A DNA stretch of 64,000 bases, taken from the NCBI RefSeq assembly GCF_934230905.1, contig NZ_CAKQFJ010000011.1:1-64000 (forward strand), given 5' to 3'. Both the position numbers and the translations under genes were made by a program. Of the stretch, positions 35,442 through 44,967 are shown piece by piece (the stretch's first letter is position 1; the number at the start of each line of letters is the position of its first letter). The notes beneath the pieces were generated by a model. It did no database searches. It was not told the DNA's origin and was given only the letters and a program-made list of their open reading frames with translations. Source of the stretch: an uncultured Veillonella sp. GTDB lineage: Bacteria; Bacillota; Negativicutes; Veillonellales; Veillonellaceae.

Positions 35442-36692
35442 ATGATTGTAGAATTAATTTCTACAGGTTCTGAATTATTATTGGGAGACACGGTGAATAC
35501 TAATGTCTCTTGGTTAGCTCAGGAGCTTAATAAATTAGGCTATACAATAGCTTATCAATCCGTGGTTGGAGATAATCCTGGTCGTATGGCTGAAGTATTT
35601 AAAAAAGCAGCTCAACGTGCTGATCTCGTGATTAGTACGGGTGGGCTAGGACCAACTCAGGGGGATATAACACGTCAAGTATTAGCCGCTTCCTTAAATC
35701 GAAGTGTTGTATATAATGATGATGCTATGGCTGAAGTACGACAATTTTTTAAAAGAGTTGGTCATGAAATGCCTGATGCAAGTCGTAGAGAGGCTATGTT
35801 GCCTGATGGTTCTAGTGTATTAGTGAATCCTGTTGGTGTTGCACCAGGTGTAGTAACCGTAGATGGCGATGTGACTTATATTCTATTACCCGGACCTCCA
35901 GGTGAGATGAAAGGGATGTTTACAGAAAGTGTAGTACCTTACCTCCATAAGCACTTTGGCTCACAAGGTGTTGTAACATCTTATCGATATGGTGTTTACA
36001 ATATTCGTGAAATTGATTTAGAAGAGCGCGTTATGGATTTGATTAAACAACAGTCAAATCCGACTATAGCCTTGTTGATAAAAAAAGGCTATATTGAATT
36101 GCGTATTACTGCAAAGGCTGCATCTTTAGAAGAAGCACATAGATTATTAGATCCATGGGATGAAATCATCCGTCGTCGTTTAGGTGTGTTGATTGGCCGT
36201 AAATTAGATGTTTCTATGGAAGAAACATTAGGTAATATATTAAAAGAATCGTCGGCTACCATTGCTACGGCAGAGTCTTGTACATCTGGTTTAGTTGGTA
36301 AATTATTAACTAATGTAAGTGGTAGTAGTGATTATTATATGGGTGGTATTATATCTTATAGCAATGATGTAAAACATCGAGTGTTAGGTGTGCCACAAGA
36401 GTTGCTCGATACATATGGCGCTGTCAGTGAACAGGTAGCAAAGGCGATGGCTGAAGGCGCCAAAAGGGTATGCAGTACGATGTATGCGGTATCTACAACG
36501 GGTATAGCTGGCCCTGGTGGCGGTACACCAGATAAACCGGTAGGCCTCGTTTGGTTTGGTGTAACTGGTCCACAGGGAACTGTTGCTCACAAGGCTAATC
36601 TTATTGGTAATCGAGAAGATATTCGCCAAAGTGCGGCTGAATTAGCATTATATTATATGAATTTATATATTCAAGAAAAAGGGGATAAATAA
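35442..36692 (+). CDS. cinA: CinA (competence/damage-inducible protein; nicotinamide-nucleotide amidase family)
   Basis: The 416-residue protein has the N-terminal molybdopterin-binding-like (COG1058) domain (residues about 1-170, [15 protein letters not shown] and STGGLGPT) and the C-terminal CinA domain with [11 protein letters not shown] and [16 protein letters not shown]. The C-terminal domain deamidates nicotinamide mononucleotide in pyridine nucleotide recycling; in some bacteria CinA is linked to competence and RecA. It directly precedes recA and overlaps it by one base. A strong AGGAGG site precedes the ATG. A perfect CCAGTACTGG palindrome lies 30 bases upstream of the start. Confidence 0.94.
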   Translation: MIVELISTGSELLLGDTVNTNVSWLAQELNKLGYTIAYQSVVGDNPGRMAEVFKKAAQRADLVISTGGLGPTQGDITRQVLAASLNRSVVYNDDAMAEVRQFFKRVGHEMPDASRREAMLPDGSSVLVNPVGVAPGVVTVDGDVTYILLPGPPGEMKGMFTESVVPYLHKHFGSQGVVTSYRYGVYNIREIDLEERVMDLIKQQSNPTIALLIKKGYIELRITAKAASLEEAHRLLDPWDEIIRRRLGVLIGRKLDVSMEETLGNILKESSATIATAESCTSGLVGKLLTNVSGSSDYYMGGIISYSNDVKHRVLGVPQELLDTYGAVSEQVAKAMAEGAKRVCSTMYAVSTTGIAGPGGGTPDKPVGLVWFGVTGPQGTVAHKANLIGNREDIRQSAAELALYYMNLYIQEKGDK

Positions 36693-37735
36693 TGGCTGTT
36701 GATGGTAGACAAGCAGCGTTGGATAACGCATTAAAACAAATAGAAAAAGATTTTGGTAAAGGGGCTATCATGCGCCTTGGTGAAGCGGCAGACCGTATGA
36801 ACGTTGAGGTTATTTCCTCTGGTTCTCTTGCGATTGACCTTGCTGTAGGTGTAGGAGGGTTTCCTCGTGGTCGTGTTATTGAAATATATGGTCCAGAATC
36901 ATCTGGTAAAACAACCGTAGCTCTTCACGCAGTAGCAGAAGCACAAAAACAAGGTGGCGTTGCTGCATTTATTGACGCAGAACATGCAATGGACCCAATC
37001 TATGCGCGCAATCTTGGTGTAGATATCAATAATCTTTTAATTTCTCAACCAGATAATGGCGAACAAGCTTTAGAAATTACAGAAGCTCTTGTTCGTAGTG
37101 GTGCTGTAGATATCGTTGTAGTTGACTCGGTTGCTGCATTGGTACCTAAAGCAGAAATTGAAGGAGAGATGGGCGATGCCCACGTAGGTCTTCATGCTCG
37201 CTTGATGAGTAAAGCATTGCGTAAATTAACAGGTACTATTAATAAAACAAAAACTGTTGTTATCTTTATTAACCAATTGCGTGAAAAAGTGGGCGTAATG
37301 TTTGGTAATCCAGAAACAACGACAGGTGGTCGTGCTTTAAAATTCTACTCCTCTGTACGTCTTGATGTACGTAAGGGTGAGTTGATTAAGGCCAATAATG
37401 AAAATGTAGGGGCCCGTACAAAAGTTAAGGTTGTTAAGAATAAGGTGGCACCTCCATTTAAAACTGCTGAATTTGATTTGATGTATGGTCAAGGCATTTC
37501 TAGAGAAGGTACTCTTATTGATATTGGTACCAATATGGAAATTATAAAAAAATCTGGTGCTTGGTATTCCTATAATGGGGAACGAATGGGACAAGGTAAA
37601 GAAGCGGCAAAACAATATCTCTTTGATAACCCTCAAGTAGCAGAAGAAATTGATCGTATCATTCGTGATACATTGGCAGCTGAACCAGAAACATTTGATG
37701 TTGTTGGCGAAGATGCTACTCCAGAAGAAGAGTAA
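36692..37735 (+). CDS. recA: Recombinase RecA
   Basis: RecA forms filaments on single-stranded DNA, drives strand exchange and triggers SOS repressor cleavage. The 347-residue protein is full length, with Walker A GPESSGKT at residues 67-74, the [10 protein letters not shown] segment (Walker B), and the DNA-binding [18 protein letters not shown] loop. The C-terminal acidic tail (EDATPEEE) is normal. It overlaps cinA by one base and so may share the cinA promoter. A perfect terminator hairpin follows before recX. Confidence 0.98.
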   Translation: MAVDGRQAALDNALKQIEKDFGKGAIMRLGEAADRMNVEVISSGSLAIDLAVGVGGFPRGRVIEIYGPESSGKTTVALHAVAEAQKQGGVAAFIDAEHAMDPIYARNLGVDINNLLISQPDNGEQALEITEALVRSGAVDIVVVDSVAALVPKAEIEGEMGDAHVGLHARLMSKALRKLTGTINKTKTVVIFINQLREKVGVMFGNPETTTGGRALKFYSSVRLDVRKGELIKANNENVGARTKVKVVKNKVAPPFKTAEFDLMYGQGISREGTLIDIGTNMEIIKKSGAWYSYNGERMGQGKEAAKQYLFDNPQVAEEIDRIIRDTLAAEPETFDVVGEDATPEEE

Positions 37736-37749
37736 TCGATATAGCATAT

Positions 37750-37776
37750 AAAAAGGGCTACTGTGTAGCCCTTTTT
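37750..37776 (+). terminator. Intrinsic terminator between recA and recX
   Basis: A perfect 12-base-pair stem (AAAAAGGGCTAC / GTAGCCCTTTTT) with a three-base loop ends in T. recX starts 13 bases later, so recX expression probably depends on read-through. Confidence 0.9.
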
Positions 37777-37789
37777 CATTGAGGTTATT

Positions 37790-38242
37790 ATGTTAGATGA
37801 TATGTTTACAGAAGAGGAAAAACAGGCCGCATTAGATCAAGCGTATCGATTCCTTGCACAGCGCTTTCTAAGCTCTTATGAGCTTCGACAAAAGATGAAC
37901 CGCAAACAGATTTCATCGGAGCTCATCGACTACGTAGAAGAACGGTTGATTTATTATGATTATATTAATGATGAGCGTCTGGCGAAACAGGTTGTATCCT
38001 ATTTGATGAGAGAACAGAAATATGGTGCCTATCTTATAAAGCAAAAAATGAAGCAGAGAGGTCTTGACGTGCCTTGTGATATTGAGAATTATAATGAAAT
38101 GGCAGTCGCTTTTCGAATCGTAGATAAAAAATATGGTGAGTCTATAGACGATATTCCACGTATAAAAATAATGAATTTCCTAAAAAACAGGGGATTTTCT
38201 ATGAGCACTATTACTAAGGTTTGCGAGGCCTATCAATCTTGA
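37790..38242 (+). CDS. recX: Regulatory protein RecX
   Basis: RecX binds and modulates RecA filaments. The 150-residue, strongly charged helical protein has the three-repeat architecture of the family, with ALDQAYRFLAQRFLSSYELRQKM near the start and YINDERLAKQVV in the middle. Position directly after recA supports the call. The recA terminator lies between them. A GAGG sequence at 37781-37784 serves as a modest ribosome-binding site. The -35 box of the rny promoter overlaps its stop codon. Confidence 0.9.
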   Translation: MLDDMFTEEEKQAALDQAYRFLAQRFLSSYELRQKMNRKQISSELIDYVEERLIYYDYINDERLAKQVVSYLMREQKYGAYLIKQKMKQRGLDVPCDIENYNEMAVAFRIVDKKYGESIDDIPRIKIMNFLKNRGFSMSTITKVCEAYQS

Positions 38243-38267
38243 CAGAATAGGCTTTCAAGAATAAAAT
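38239..38267 (+). promoter_or_regulatory. Promoter of rny overlapping the recX stop codon
   Basis: TTGACA at 38239-38244 and TAAAAT at 38262-38267, 17 bases apart, form a near-consensus housekeeping promoter. The -35 box includes the TGA stop of recX. Confidence 0.75.
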
Positions 38268-38354
38268 TAAAATAGCCTTATAAATATATATTGTATTATA
38301 GGTTATTAATTTTATATGTTAAAAGTCTGGAAACAAGGGGTGTAGAGCCCGTAT

Positions 38355-39914
38355 GTGAAGATACAGGAGGTGAGACTGATTTTAGAGTATAGTCTGATTG
38401 CAGTTGTCATGGTGTTAATTGGACTAGGGGTAGGCTATTTTTTACGAAAAAATATTGCTGAAGGAAAACTGAATCAAGCTGAACAAGAGGCTGAGCGCAT
38501 TATTGCAAATGGTGAGCGTATGGCCGAGTCTAAAAAGAAAGAAGCTTTATTAGAGGCGAAAGAAGAAATTCATAAGCTACGTTCTGATGTGGAACGAGAA
38601 AATAAAGATCGGCGTTCTGAATTACAACGTATGGAACGCCGTATTCTTCAAAAAGAAGAATCTTTGGATAAAAAATTAGACAATATTGAGCACAAAGAGG
38701 AAGCTTTACATCGTAAAGAAGCTGACTTAGTTCAAAGCAAAGAAAAAATCGATGCTTTGTATGAAAAGCAAATGTCAGAATTAGAGCGTATTTCTGGCAT
38801 GACTTTTGAGGAAGCTCGGAATATCTTGTTAACAAACGTGGAACAAGAAATCCGTCATGAAACAGCTATCATGGTAAAAGAAATGGAACAGCAAGCTAAA
38901 GATGAAGCAGAGAAGAAAGCCAAAGAAATTATATCTGGTGCTATTCAACGTTGTGCTGCTGACCATGTAGCAGAAACAACAGTTTCTGTTGTAGCATTAC
39001 CAAATGATGAAATGAAGGGACGTATTATTGGCCGTGAAGGGCGTAATATTCGTGCTTTAGAAACATTAACCGGTATTGATCTGATTATTGATGATACGCC
39101 GGAAGCTGTAATTTTATCGGGATTTGATCCAATTCGTCGTGAAGTTGCACGTATTGCATTGGAAAAATTAATTGTTGATGGTCGTATTCATCCTGCTCGT
39201 ATTGAAGAAATGGTGGCAAAGGCTCGTAAAGAGGTAGACCAAACAATTAAAGAAGCTGGTGAACAAGCTACTTTTGAGGCTGATGTTCATGGCTTGCATC
39301 CTGAAATTATTAAAATTTTAGGACGTTTGAAGTATCGTACTAGTTATGGTCAAAATGTGTTAAAACATTCTATTGAAGTATCCCATTTAGCAGGTCTCAT
39401 GGCTGCAGAACTTGGCTGTGATGTGACATTGGCTAAACGAGGTGGTTTAATTCATGATATTGGTAAGGCGTTAGACCGTGAAATAGAAGGTTCTCATGTG
39501 GAAATCGGGGTCGATGTAGCCCGTAAGTATCGTGAAGGTGCAGCTGTAATTAACTGTATTGGGGCTCATCATGGTGATGAGGAGTTCCAAACTGTAGAAG
39601 CTGTTCTCGTAGCAGCAGCAGATGCTATCTCTGCAGCCCGTCCAGGTGCACGTAGAGAAACATTAGAAAATTATTTAAAACGATTATCTAAATTGGAAGA
39701 AATCGCTGAATCTTTCGAAGGCGTTGAAAAGTGCTTTGCTATTCAAGCCGGTCGTGAAATTCGCGTTGTAGTAAAACCGGATAAGATTGATGAAGCTGAG
39801 TCTACATTACTTGTTCGGAATATTGTAAAACGCATTGAATCTGAATTAGAATACCCTGGTCAAATCAAAGTTGTTGTAATTCGTGAAACACGCGTTGTAG
39901 ATTTCGCTAAATAG
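38355..39914 (+). CDS. rny: Ribonuclease Y
   Basis: RNase Y is a membrane-anchored endoribonuclease that starts mRNA decay in Firmicutes. The protein of about 512-519 residues has an N-terminal membrane helix, a long coiled coil (about 35-200), a KH domain with [12 protein letters not shown], and an HD domain with HDIGKALD and GAHHGDEE. The start is uncertain. GTG 38355 is the first standard codon but its nearest upstream site (AAGGGG) is 14 bases away. A perfect AGGAGGTGA at 38365-38373 lies inside that reading and points to CTG 38376 or ATT 38379, which would place the membrane helix at the very N-terminus as in B. subtilis. Confidence 0.94.
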   Translation: MKIQEVRLILEYSLIAVVMVLIGLGVGYFLRKNIAEGKLNQAEQEAERIIANGERMAESKKKEALLEAKEEIHKLRSDVERENKDRRSELQRMERRILQKEESLDKKLDNIEHKEEALHRKEADLVQSKEKIDALYEKQMSELERISGMTFEEARNILLTNVEQEIRHETAIMVKEMEQQAKDEAEKKAKEIISGAIQRCAADHVAETTVSVVALPNDEMKGRIIGREGRNIRALETLTGIDLIIDDTPEAVILSGFDPIRREVARIALEKLIVDGRIHPARIEEMVAKARKEVDQTIKEAGEQATFEADVHGLHPEIIKILGRLKYRTSYGQNVLKHSIEVSHLAGLMAAELGCDVTLAKRGGLIHDIGKALDREIEGSHVEIGVDVARKYREGAAVINCIGAHHGDEEFQTVEAVLVAAADAISAARPGARRETLENYLKRLSKLEEIAESFEGVEKCFAIQAGREIRVVVKPDKIDEAESTLLVRNIVKRIESELEYPGQIKVVVIRETRVVDFAK

Positions 39915-39932
39915 GCATTATATCTAAAATTG

Positions 39933-39967
39933 TAGGCTGCAATCTTGTATTGCAGCCTATCCTTTTT
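39933..39967 (+). terminator. Intrinsic terminator after rny
   Basis: TAGGCTGCAA (39933-39942) pairs perfectly with TTGCAGCCTA (39950-39959) around a seven-base loop and is followed by TCCTTTTT. Confidence 0.88.
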
Positions 39968-40085
39968 AATTGTGGTTTGTTAGTTTAGAGGAATTTTGAA
40001 AGTTTTATCGAATATAGAATTATAAACACTTTTTGTATATGATTGTATAGTCGATAAAATGAGATAGAAGTAGGGAGGTGTTCTG

Positions 40086-41843
40086 GTGAGTCGATATTTT
40101 GAGAATGAATTAATTGAACAAATTAAAGAGGCTAATGATATCGTATCCGTTGTATCAGAACACGTTACCTTGAAGAAAAAAGGTAAGAATTATTGGGGAT
40201 GCTGTCCATTTCATAATGAAAAAACACCATCCTTTAGCGTGGCTCCTGATAAGGGATTTTATTATTGTTTTGGTTGTCATGCATCAGGAAATGCCATTAA
40301 GTTTTTGATGGAGCTTGAGGGGATAACTTTTGTAGAGGCTTTGGAACGACTTGCTAATCGGGCCAATATACCATTACCAGAGGCTAAACTTTCACCGGAA
40401 GTACGGGCTAGAGAAGAACGCCGTAAGAAATTATACGAAACTTGTGAGTTAGCAGCGAACTTTTTTCATAATTGTTTGCTTAAAACTTCGCTTGGTAAGG
40501 TTGGATTAGAGTATCTTAAAAAGCGGGGCCTAACAGATGAAACCATAGAAACGTTTAAATTAGGTTTTGCTCCCGATGGTTGGGATAGGTTATATAAGGC
40601 CTTCAGAGAACGGGGCATTGAAGAATCGATTCTACTTGAGCTTAATTTGATTCGTAAAAATGATAAAGGACAGGCTTATGATTTCTTTCGGAATCGAGTT
40701 ATGTTTCCTATTATGGATGGTAAAGGTCGTGTAGTGGGCTTTGGGGGCCGTGTTATGGATGATAGCACGCCGAAATATTTGAATTCTCCTGAATGCCAAA
40801 TTTTTGAAAAGGGGAAAATTCTATTTGCCTTTGATAAGGCCTATAAATCGATACGTGAACAAAAACAAGCTATTTTAGTAGAAGGTTATATGGATGTTAT
40901 TTCTGCCCATAATAAGGGGGTTACTAATGTAGTTGCTTCATTGGGAACGGCTTATACAAAAGATCATGGCCATATTTTGATGCGTCAAGCAGATGAAATT
41001 ATATTGGCATATGATATGGATGGTGCAGGAAGGCAAGCTGCTGCACGGGCTATTGAATTATTGCAGAATACAGATTTTAAGGTTCGTGTATTGGCCATGC
41101 CGGACGGTAAGGACCCAGATGATTATGTGAGGAATCACGGTGGCAAAGCCTTTAAAGCATTGGTAGAAAAGGCTGTTAAGCCACTCGATTATTTATTAAG
41201 TGAGTCGCTTATTAAGCATGATACGAATGATGCAGAAGGCAAACAGGCAGTGATGCAAGATATATTCCCATTTATTTCTAATATTCACAGTCAAACGGTA
41301 CGAGATGATGCGTTAAAGGCGCTGGCGTTACCATTATGGTTAGATAATAGTACTATATTTCGTTATTTTAGAAATTATACTCAAAAGGGTAATATTGAAT
41401 TGGTAGATGAAAAGACTACACAGCCTAAAAAGATTGTTAGTGGTGATGAAGAGTTATTAATGGCTCACATCATTACAAATCCAAAGGCTTTACAAGAGGT
41501 GATTCAATATTTACCATTAGAGGACTTTCAAAATATTCAATATCGCGGTATAATAGAAAAGATATACACCCTATTTACTCAAACTGGTCGATATCAGCCG
41601 GAATCTGTGGAGGACGTATTAACGCCTCAAGAATATGAAGTTTTTTCACGGCTTATGATAATTGAGACAAATGAGGCTGTACCTGTACTTATCCGTAAAA
41701 TACGGCTACATTCCCTACGGGAACAATATAAAATGCACTCAATTTTAGCCGATCAGTTAAAACGTGCAGGAGATTCGACATTTATTAGCGAATTACATAA
41801 ATGTCAGGAAATACAAAATCTAATTAGAGAATGGTCTAAATAG
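40086..41843 (+). CDS. dnaG: DNA primase DnaG
   Basis: Primase makes RNA primers for replication. The 585-residue protein has the N-terminal zinc ribbon (CCPFHNEKTPSF and YYCFGCHASG, residues about 39-65), the Toprim catalytic core (about 255-345, with VEGYMDVIS and YDMDGAGRQAA) and a C-terminal helicase-binding region. The start is GTG 40086 with GGGAGGTG upstream. It is followed 22 bases later by the main sigma factor gene, the classic macromolecular-synthesis pair. A nine-base inverted repeat (40003-40011 and 40051-40059) flanks the presumed promoter region. Confidence 0.96.
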   Translation: MSRYFENELIEQIKEANDIVSVVSEHVTLKKKGKNYWGCCPFHNEKTPSFSVAPDKGFYYCFGCHASGNAIKFLMELEGITFVEALERLANRANIPLPEAKLSPEVRAREERRKKLYETCELAANFFHNCLLKTSLGKVGLEYLKKRGLTDETIETFKLGFAPDGWDRLYKAFRERGIEESILLELNLIRKNDKGQAYDFFRNRVMFPIMDGKGRVVGFGGRVMDDSTPKYLNSPECQIFEKGKILFAFDKAYKSIREQKQAILVEGYMDVISAHNKGVTNVVASLGTAYTKDHGHILMRQADEIILAYDMDGAGRQAAARAIELLQNTDFKVRVLAMPDGKDPDDYVRNHGGKAFKALVEKAVKPLDYLLSESLIKHDTNDAEGKQAVMQDIFPFISNIHSQTVRDDALKALALPLWLDNSTIFRYFRNYTQKGNIELVDEKTTQPKKIVSGDEELLMAHIITNPKALQEVIQYLPLEDFQNIQYRGIIEKIYTLFTQTGRYQPESVEDVLTPQEYEVFSRLMIIETNEAVPVLIRKIRLHSLREQYKMHSILADQLKRAGDSTFISELHKCQEIQNLIREWSK

Positions 41844-41864
41844 TAATTAATAAAGGAGAGCGCT

Positions 41865-43025
41865 GTGGCTAAGAAAGTACAAAAAAGTCAAATTGAGGAG
41901 ATTGTGGCACAACTTCTTGAAAAAGGCCGTAAAAACGGTGTCTTGACACAATCAGAAATTTCAGATGCTCTTCATGAGCAAACTGAGTTAACAGCAGAGC
42001 AATTAGATGATATTTATGTGACTTTCAACAAATTAAATATCGAAGTTGTTTCCGATGTTGATGACGACGATAAAGATGATGCCCTTGAACCAGAAGATGA
42101 TGAGGACAGTGATGTTTCGTCCGAAAAGAATATTTCTATTGATTTAAGCGTAGATGCTAGCGTTAACATTGATGACCCAGTTCGTATGTATTTAAAAGAA
42201 ATTGGGCGAGTTCCATTGTTATCTGCTGATGAAGAAATTGTATTAGCAAAACAAATTGAAGCAGGCGCAGAGGAAGATGCGACATATAAAGAAATTCAAC
42301 TTAGTAAAAGAGCTAAGAAGAAATTGGTAGATGCTAACTTGCGTCTTGTTGTAAGTATTGCTAAACGTTATGTTGGTAGAGGCATGCTATTCTTGGATTT
42401 GATTCAAGAAGGTAATTTAGGCCTAATTAAAGCAGTAGATAAATTTGATTATACAAAAGGTTATAAATTTTCTACATATGCAACATGGTGGATTCGACAA
42501 GCCATTACACGGGCTATTGCCGATCAAGCGAGAACTATTCGTATTCCAGTTCACATGGTTGAAACGATTAATAAATTGATTCGTATTTCTCGACAATTAT
42601 TGCAAGATAAAGGTAGAGAACCAACACCAGAAGAGATTGCTGAAGGTATGGGAATTACTGCTGAACGTGTTCGTGAAATTCAAAAAATTGCACAAGAGCC
42701 AGTATCTTTGGAAACACCAATTGGTGAAGAAGAAGATTCTCACTTGGGGGATTTTATTGAAGACCAAGATGCAGTAGCACCGGATGATGCAGCTAGTTAT
42801 ATCTTGTTGCAAGAACAAATTGAAGACGTATTTACTTGTTTAACCGATCGTGAGCAACAAGTGTTGATTCTACGTTTTGGTTTGAAAGACGGTAAACCGC
42901 GTACACTTGAAGAAGTTGGTCAACACTTTAATGTAACTCGTGAACGTATCCGTCAAATTGAAGGTAAAGCATTAACGAAATTACGTAATCGTGGTAAACG
43001 CGATAAAATTAAAGATTTCTTATAA
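41865..43025 (+). CDS. rpoD: RNA polymerase principal sigma factor (SigA/RpoD)
   Basis: This is the housekeeping sigma factor. The 386 residues include region 1.1, a very acidic linker (about residues 63-85), region 1.2-2 with [16 protein letters not shown], the -10-binding segment [20 protein letters not shown] (region 2.3-2.4), region 3, and the -35-binding helix-turn-helix [20 protein letters not shown] near the C-terminus. The start is GTG with AAAGGAG upstream. It lacks the large non-conserved insert of proteobacterial RpoD, as in Firmicutes SigA. A large terminator-like hairpin follows. Confidence 0.98.
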   Translation: MAKKVQKSQIEEIVAQLLEKGRKNGVLTQSEISDALHEQTELTAEQLDDIYVTFNKLNIEVVSDVDDDDKDDALEPEDDEDSDVSSEKNISIDLSVDASVNIDDPVRMYLKEIGRVPLLSADEEIVLAKQIEAGAEEDATYKEIQLSKRAKKKLVDANLRLVVSIAKRYVGRGMLFLDLIQEGNLGLIKAVDKFDYTKGYKFSTYATWWIRQAITRAIADQARTIRIPVHMVETINKLIRISRQLLQDKGREPTPEEIAEGMGITAERVREIQKIAQEPVSLETPIGEEEDSHLGDFIEDQDAVAPDDAASYILLQEQIEDVFTCLTDREQQVLILRFGLKDGKPRTLEEVGQHFNVTRERIRQIEGKALTKLRNRGKRDKIKDFL

Positions 43026-43030
43026 AATTA

Positions 43031-43101
43031 AAATACAGTCCCTTTCAACGTGACCTATTTATATAATAGCGTATTACATGTTGAGAGGAACTGTATTTTT
43101 T
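43031..43101 (+). terminator. Long-stem terminator after rpoD
   Basis: AAATACAGT-CCCTTTCAAC (43031-43049) pairs with GTTGAGAGG-AACTGTATTT (43080-43098), with a loop of about 30 bases and a T-run at the end. Confidence 0.8.
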
Positions 43102-43162
43102 CGTATGTAGTAGAGCATGATATAATAAAAATAAAGGTTACACATATACTAAAGGAGTTTTT

Positions 43163-43501
43163 ATGTATACAGTTATTAAACGGTTAGAGGTGAGTGCATC
43201 TCACCAATTAAAATTGGATTATCCTAGTAAATGTCAAAATCTACATGGTCATAATTGGATTATTACAGTACATGCACGCAGTGAAGCATTAGATCACAAT
43301 GGTATGGTTATCGACTTTACAATTATTAAAGAAAAGATACATGGACGTCTAGATCATAAACATATTAATGATGTGTTAGGGGATATTAATCCCACTGCGG
43401 AAAATATGGCGAAATGGATTGCTGATGAATTAGGTCCAAAATGCTTTAAGGTAGAAGTACAAGAATCAGAAGGAAATGTTGCTATCTATGAACGTGATTG
43501 A
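43163..43501 (+). CDS. queD: 6-carboxy-5,6,7,8-tetrahydropterin synthase QueD
   Basis: QueD converts dihydroneopterin triphosphate to 6-carboxytetrahydropterin, the second step toward the queuosine precursor preQ0. The 112-residue protein has the metal ligands H14, H28 and H30 and catalytic C24 (CQNLHGH), matching the family. AAAGGAG precedes the ATG. queE overlaps its end and folE follows, so the three-gene operon covers the first, second and third steps. queC is not here. I looked for a preQ1 riboswitch upstream and do not see one. Confidence 0.94.
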   Translation: MYTVIKRLEVSASHQLKLDYPSKCQNLHGHNWIITVHARSEALDHNGMVIDFTIIKEKIHGRLDHKHINDVLGDINPTAENMAKWIADELGPKCFKVEVQESEGNVAIYERD

Positions 43502-44138
43502 AATATTCGCATCCATTGATGGTGAAGGTAAGCGACAAGGGTTTTTGACTACCTTTTTACGTCTCCATGACTGTAACATTCGCTGTTCCTATTGTGATAC
43601 ATTGTATAGTTATGGTGATAACAGTACTTTTGAAAGTATGAATGTACAGGCTGTTGCTGATACTATTGAGCAATTAGGTAATTATCGTATTACTATCACT
43701 GGTGGAGAACCACTTTTACAGGAAATAGCTGTTATTGAACTCATTGATGAATTGACGAGTCGCAATCATCAATATGATTTCAATATAGAAACAAATGGTA
43801 CTATCATACCAAGCTTTCACCGAAATAATGTATGGTTCACCTACGACTATAAAACACCATCATCATTAGCAGAAGATGCTATGAGTTTAGATATATTTAA
43901 GGTGGCAACACAGGAAGATATTATTAAATTTGTAGTTGGTTCTATTCAAGATTTAGATCGTATGGATGAGATTTTAAAAATATATCCTACGAAAGCACAA
44001 ATTTTCGTATCTCCTGTATGGGGACATATAGAAGGGGCTACGATTATTGAGTATATGAAAGCCCATAATTGGCAAAACGTTAGATTTCAGCTACAAATTC
44101 ATAAATTTATTTGGGACCCTGATGCGAAAGGAGTATAA
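43488..44138 (+). CDS. queE: 7-carboxy-7-deazaguanine synthase QueE
   Basis: QueE is a small radical SAM enzyme that rearranges 6-carboxytetrahydropterin to 7-carboxy-7-deazaguanine. The 216-residue protein has the cluster motif at C29, C33 and C36 (CNIRCSYC) and the GGEPL SAM-binding segment. I choose ATG 43488, with AAGGAA upstream; an earlier TTG at 43476 is in frame. The gene overlaps queD by 14 bases and ends one base before the folE start, showing tight coupling. Confidence 0.93.
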   Translation: MNVIEIFASIDGEGKRQGFLTTFLRLHDCNIRCSYCDTLYSYGDNSTFESMNVQAVADTIEQLGNYRITITGGEPLLQEIAVIELIDELTSRNHQYDFNIETNGTIIPSFHRNNVWFTYDYKTPSSLAEDAMSLDIFKVATQEDIIKFVVGSIQDLDRMDEILKIYPTKAQIFVSPVWGHIEGATIIEYMKAHNWQNVRFQLQIHKFIWDPDAKGV

Positions 44139-44139
44139 T

Positions 44140-44703
44140 ATGGACACAAATCGAATAGAATCTTTGGTGTATCAATTATTGGAAGCATTAGGGGAAAATC
44201 CTAATCGTGAAGGCCTTGTAGAAACACCCAAACGTGTAGCTCAAATGATGGAAGAAATGTATGAAGGTATTCAATATACGAATGCTGATATTGCTAACAT
44301 GTTTGGTAAAACCTTTGATGTAGATACGAATCAGATGGTAATCGTTAAGGATATTACATGCTTTTCTCATTGTGAACATCATATGGCCTTGATGTACGAC
44401 ATGAATATCAGCATTGGGTATATCCCTCGTGGCCGAGTCATCGGCTTGTCCAAGATGCCACGCATTGCCGAAATGTGTTGCAAACGATTACAGCTACAAG
44501 AAAAAATTGGTGAAGATATTGCCGAAGTCATTTCTATTGCTACCGGCACTGATGACGTTATCGTTCACATCACTAGCTCGCATAGCTGCGTCAGCGCCCG
44601 CGGCGTAAAATCAGCCAACAGCAAAACAACAACACTAGCTACAAAAGGCATATTCGAACAAGACGATATGATCAACCGATTTCTAACACTAAAAAACGCA
44701 TAG
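44140..44703 (+). CDS. folE: GTP cyclohydrolase I FolE
   Basis: FolE converts GTP to dihydroneopterin triphosphate, the common start of tetrahydrofolate and queuosine synthesis. From ATG 44140 (AAAGGAG upstream) the 187-residue protein shows the zinc-binding FSHCEHH segment, a second zinc cysteine in SSHSCVSARG, and the GYIPRGRVIGLSK core. It is the third gene of queD-queE-folE. Codon use changes near 44400: the 3' part uses many ATC, AGC, GCC and CTA codons that are nearly absent from the 5' part, suggesting a mosaic gene. The protein itself looks intact. Confidence 0.94.
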   Translation: MDTNRIESLVYQLLEALGENPNREGLVETPKRVAQMMEEMYEGIQYTNADIANMFGKTFDVDTNQMVIVKDITCFSHCEHHMALMYDMNISIGYIPRGRVIGLSKMPRIAEMCCKRLQLQEKIGEDIAEVISIATGTDDVIVHITSSHSCVSARGVKSANSKTTTLATKGIFEQDDMINRFLTLKNA

Positions 44704-44738
44704 GCGAATGTATTCTGTCTGAGCCCGGAGCACCGTAG

Positions 44739-44794
44739 ATACTGAAAATTTTTGCTCACATAGATAACTTGACGTACCTAAGAATTTTCAGTAT
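44739..44794 (+). repeat. 12-base perfect inverted repeat overlapping a tRNA promoter
   Basis: ATACTGAAAATT at 44739-44750 and AATTTTCAGTAT at 44783-44794 are perfect inverted copies, 32 bases apart. The right arm overlaps the -10 box of the tRNA promoter, and the -35 lies in the loop. It could be an operator, a cruciform or a remnant of an inserted element. Confidence 0.6.
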
Positions 44795-44797
44795 AAT
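44769..44797 (+). promoter_or_regulatory. Promoter of the CAU tRNA gene
   Basis: TTGACG at 44769-44774 and a perfect TATAAT at 44792-44797 are 17 bases apart. The tRNA begins 16 bases further on. Confidence 0.8.
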
Positions 44798-44812
44798 TTT
44801 ATACGCAAGCTT

Positions 44813-44887
44813 GGGCCTATAGCTCAGGGGTAGAGCAACCGGCTCATAACCGGTCGGTCCCTGGTTCGATCCCAGGTGGGCCCACCA
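44813..44887 (+). tRNA. tRNA with CAU anticodon (Met elongator or Ile2)
   Basis: The 75-base sequence folds as a tRNA: acceptor GGGCCTA with TGGGCCC, D-arm AGCTCAGGGGTAGAGCA, anticodon stem ACCGG / CCGGT with CAT at 44845-44847, T-arm CCTGGTTCGATCCCAGG, and an encoded CCA. It is not an initiator, because the first pair (G-C) is matched and the anticodon stem lacks the three G-C pairs of initiators. Elongator methionine and lysidine-modified isoleucine tRNAs share this anticodon, and I cannot separate them by eye. It has its own promoter and terminator. Confidence 0.93.
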
Positions 44888-44910
44888 AACTTGTATAAAT
44901 TGAATCAATA

Positions 44911-44939
44911 AACCTGCTCCACTGGGGGCAGGTTTTTTG
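44911..44939 (+). terminator. Intrinsic terminator after the CAU tRNA
   Basis: AACCTGC (44911-44917) pairs with GCAGGTT (44928-44934) and is followed by a T-run. Confidence 0.9.
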
Positions 44940-44967
44940 TTATAATTATAATGTAAATGAGGTAGTT

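Noticed and set aside
43101..43162. preQ1 riboswitch before queD
   Set aside because: Only about 60 bases lie between the rpoD terminator and queD. A CTAAAGGAG is present, but the paired C-rich and G-rich segments of the preQ1-I aptamer are missing.
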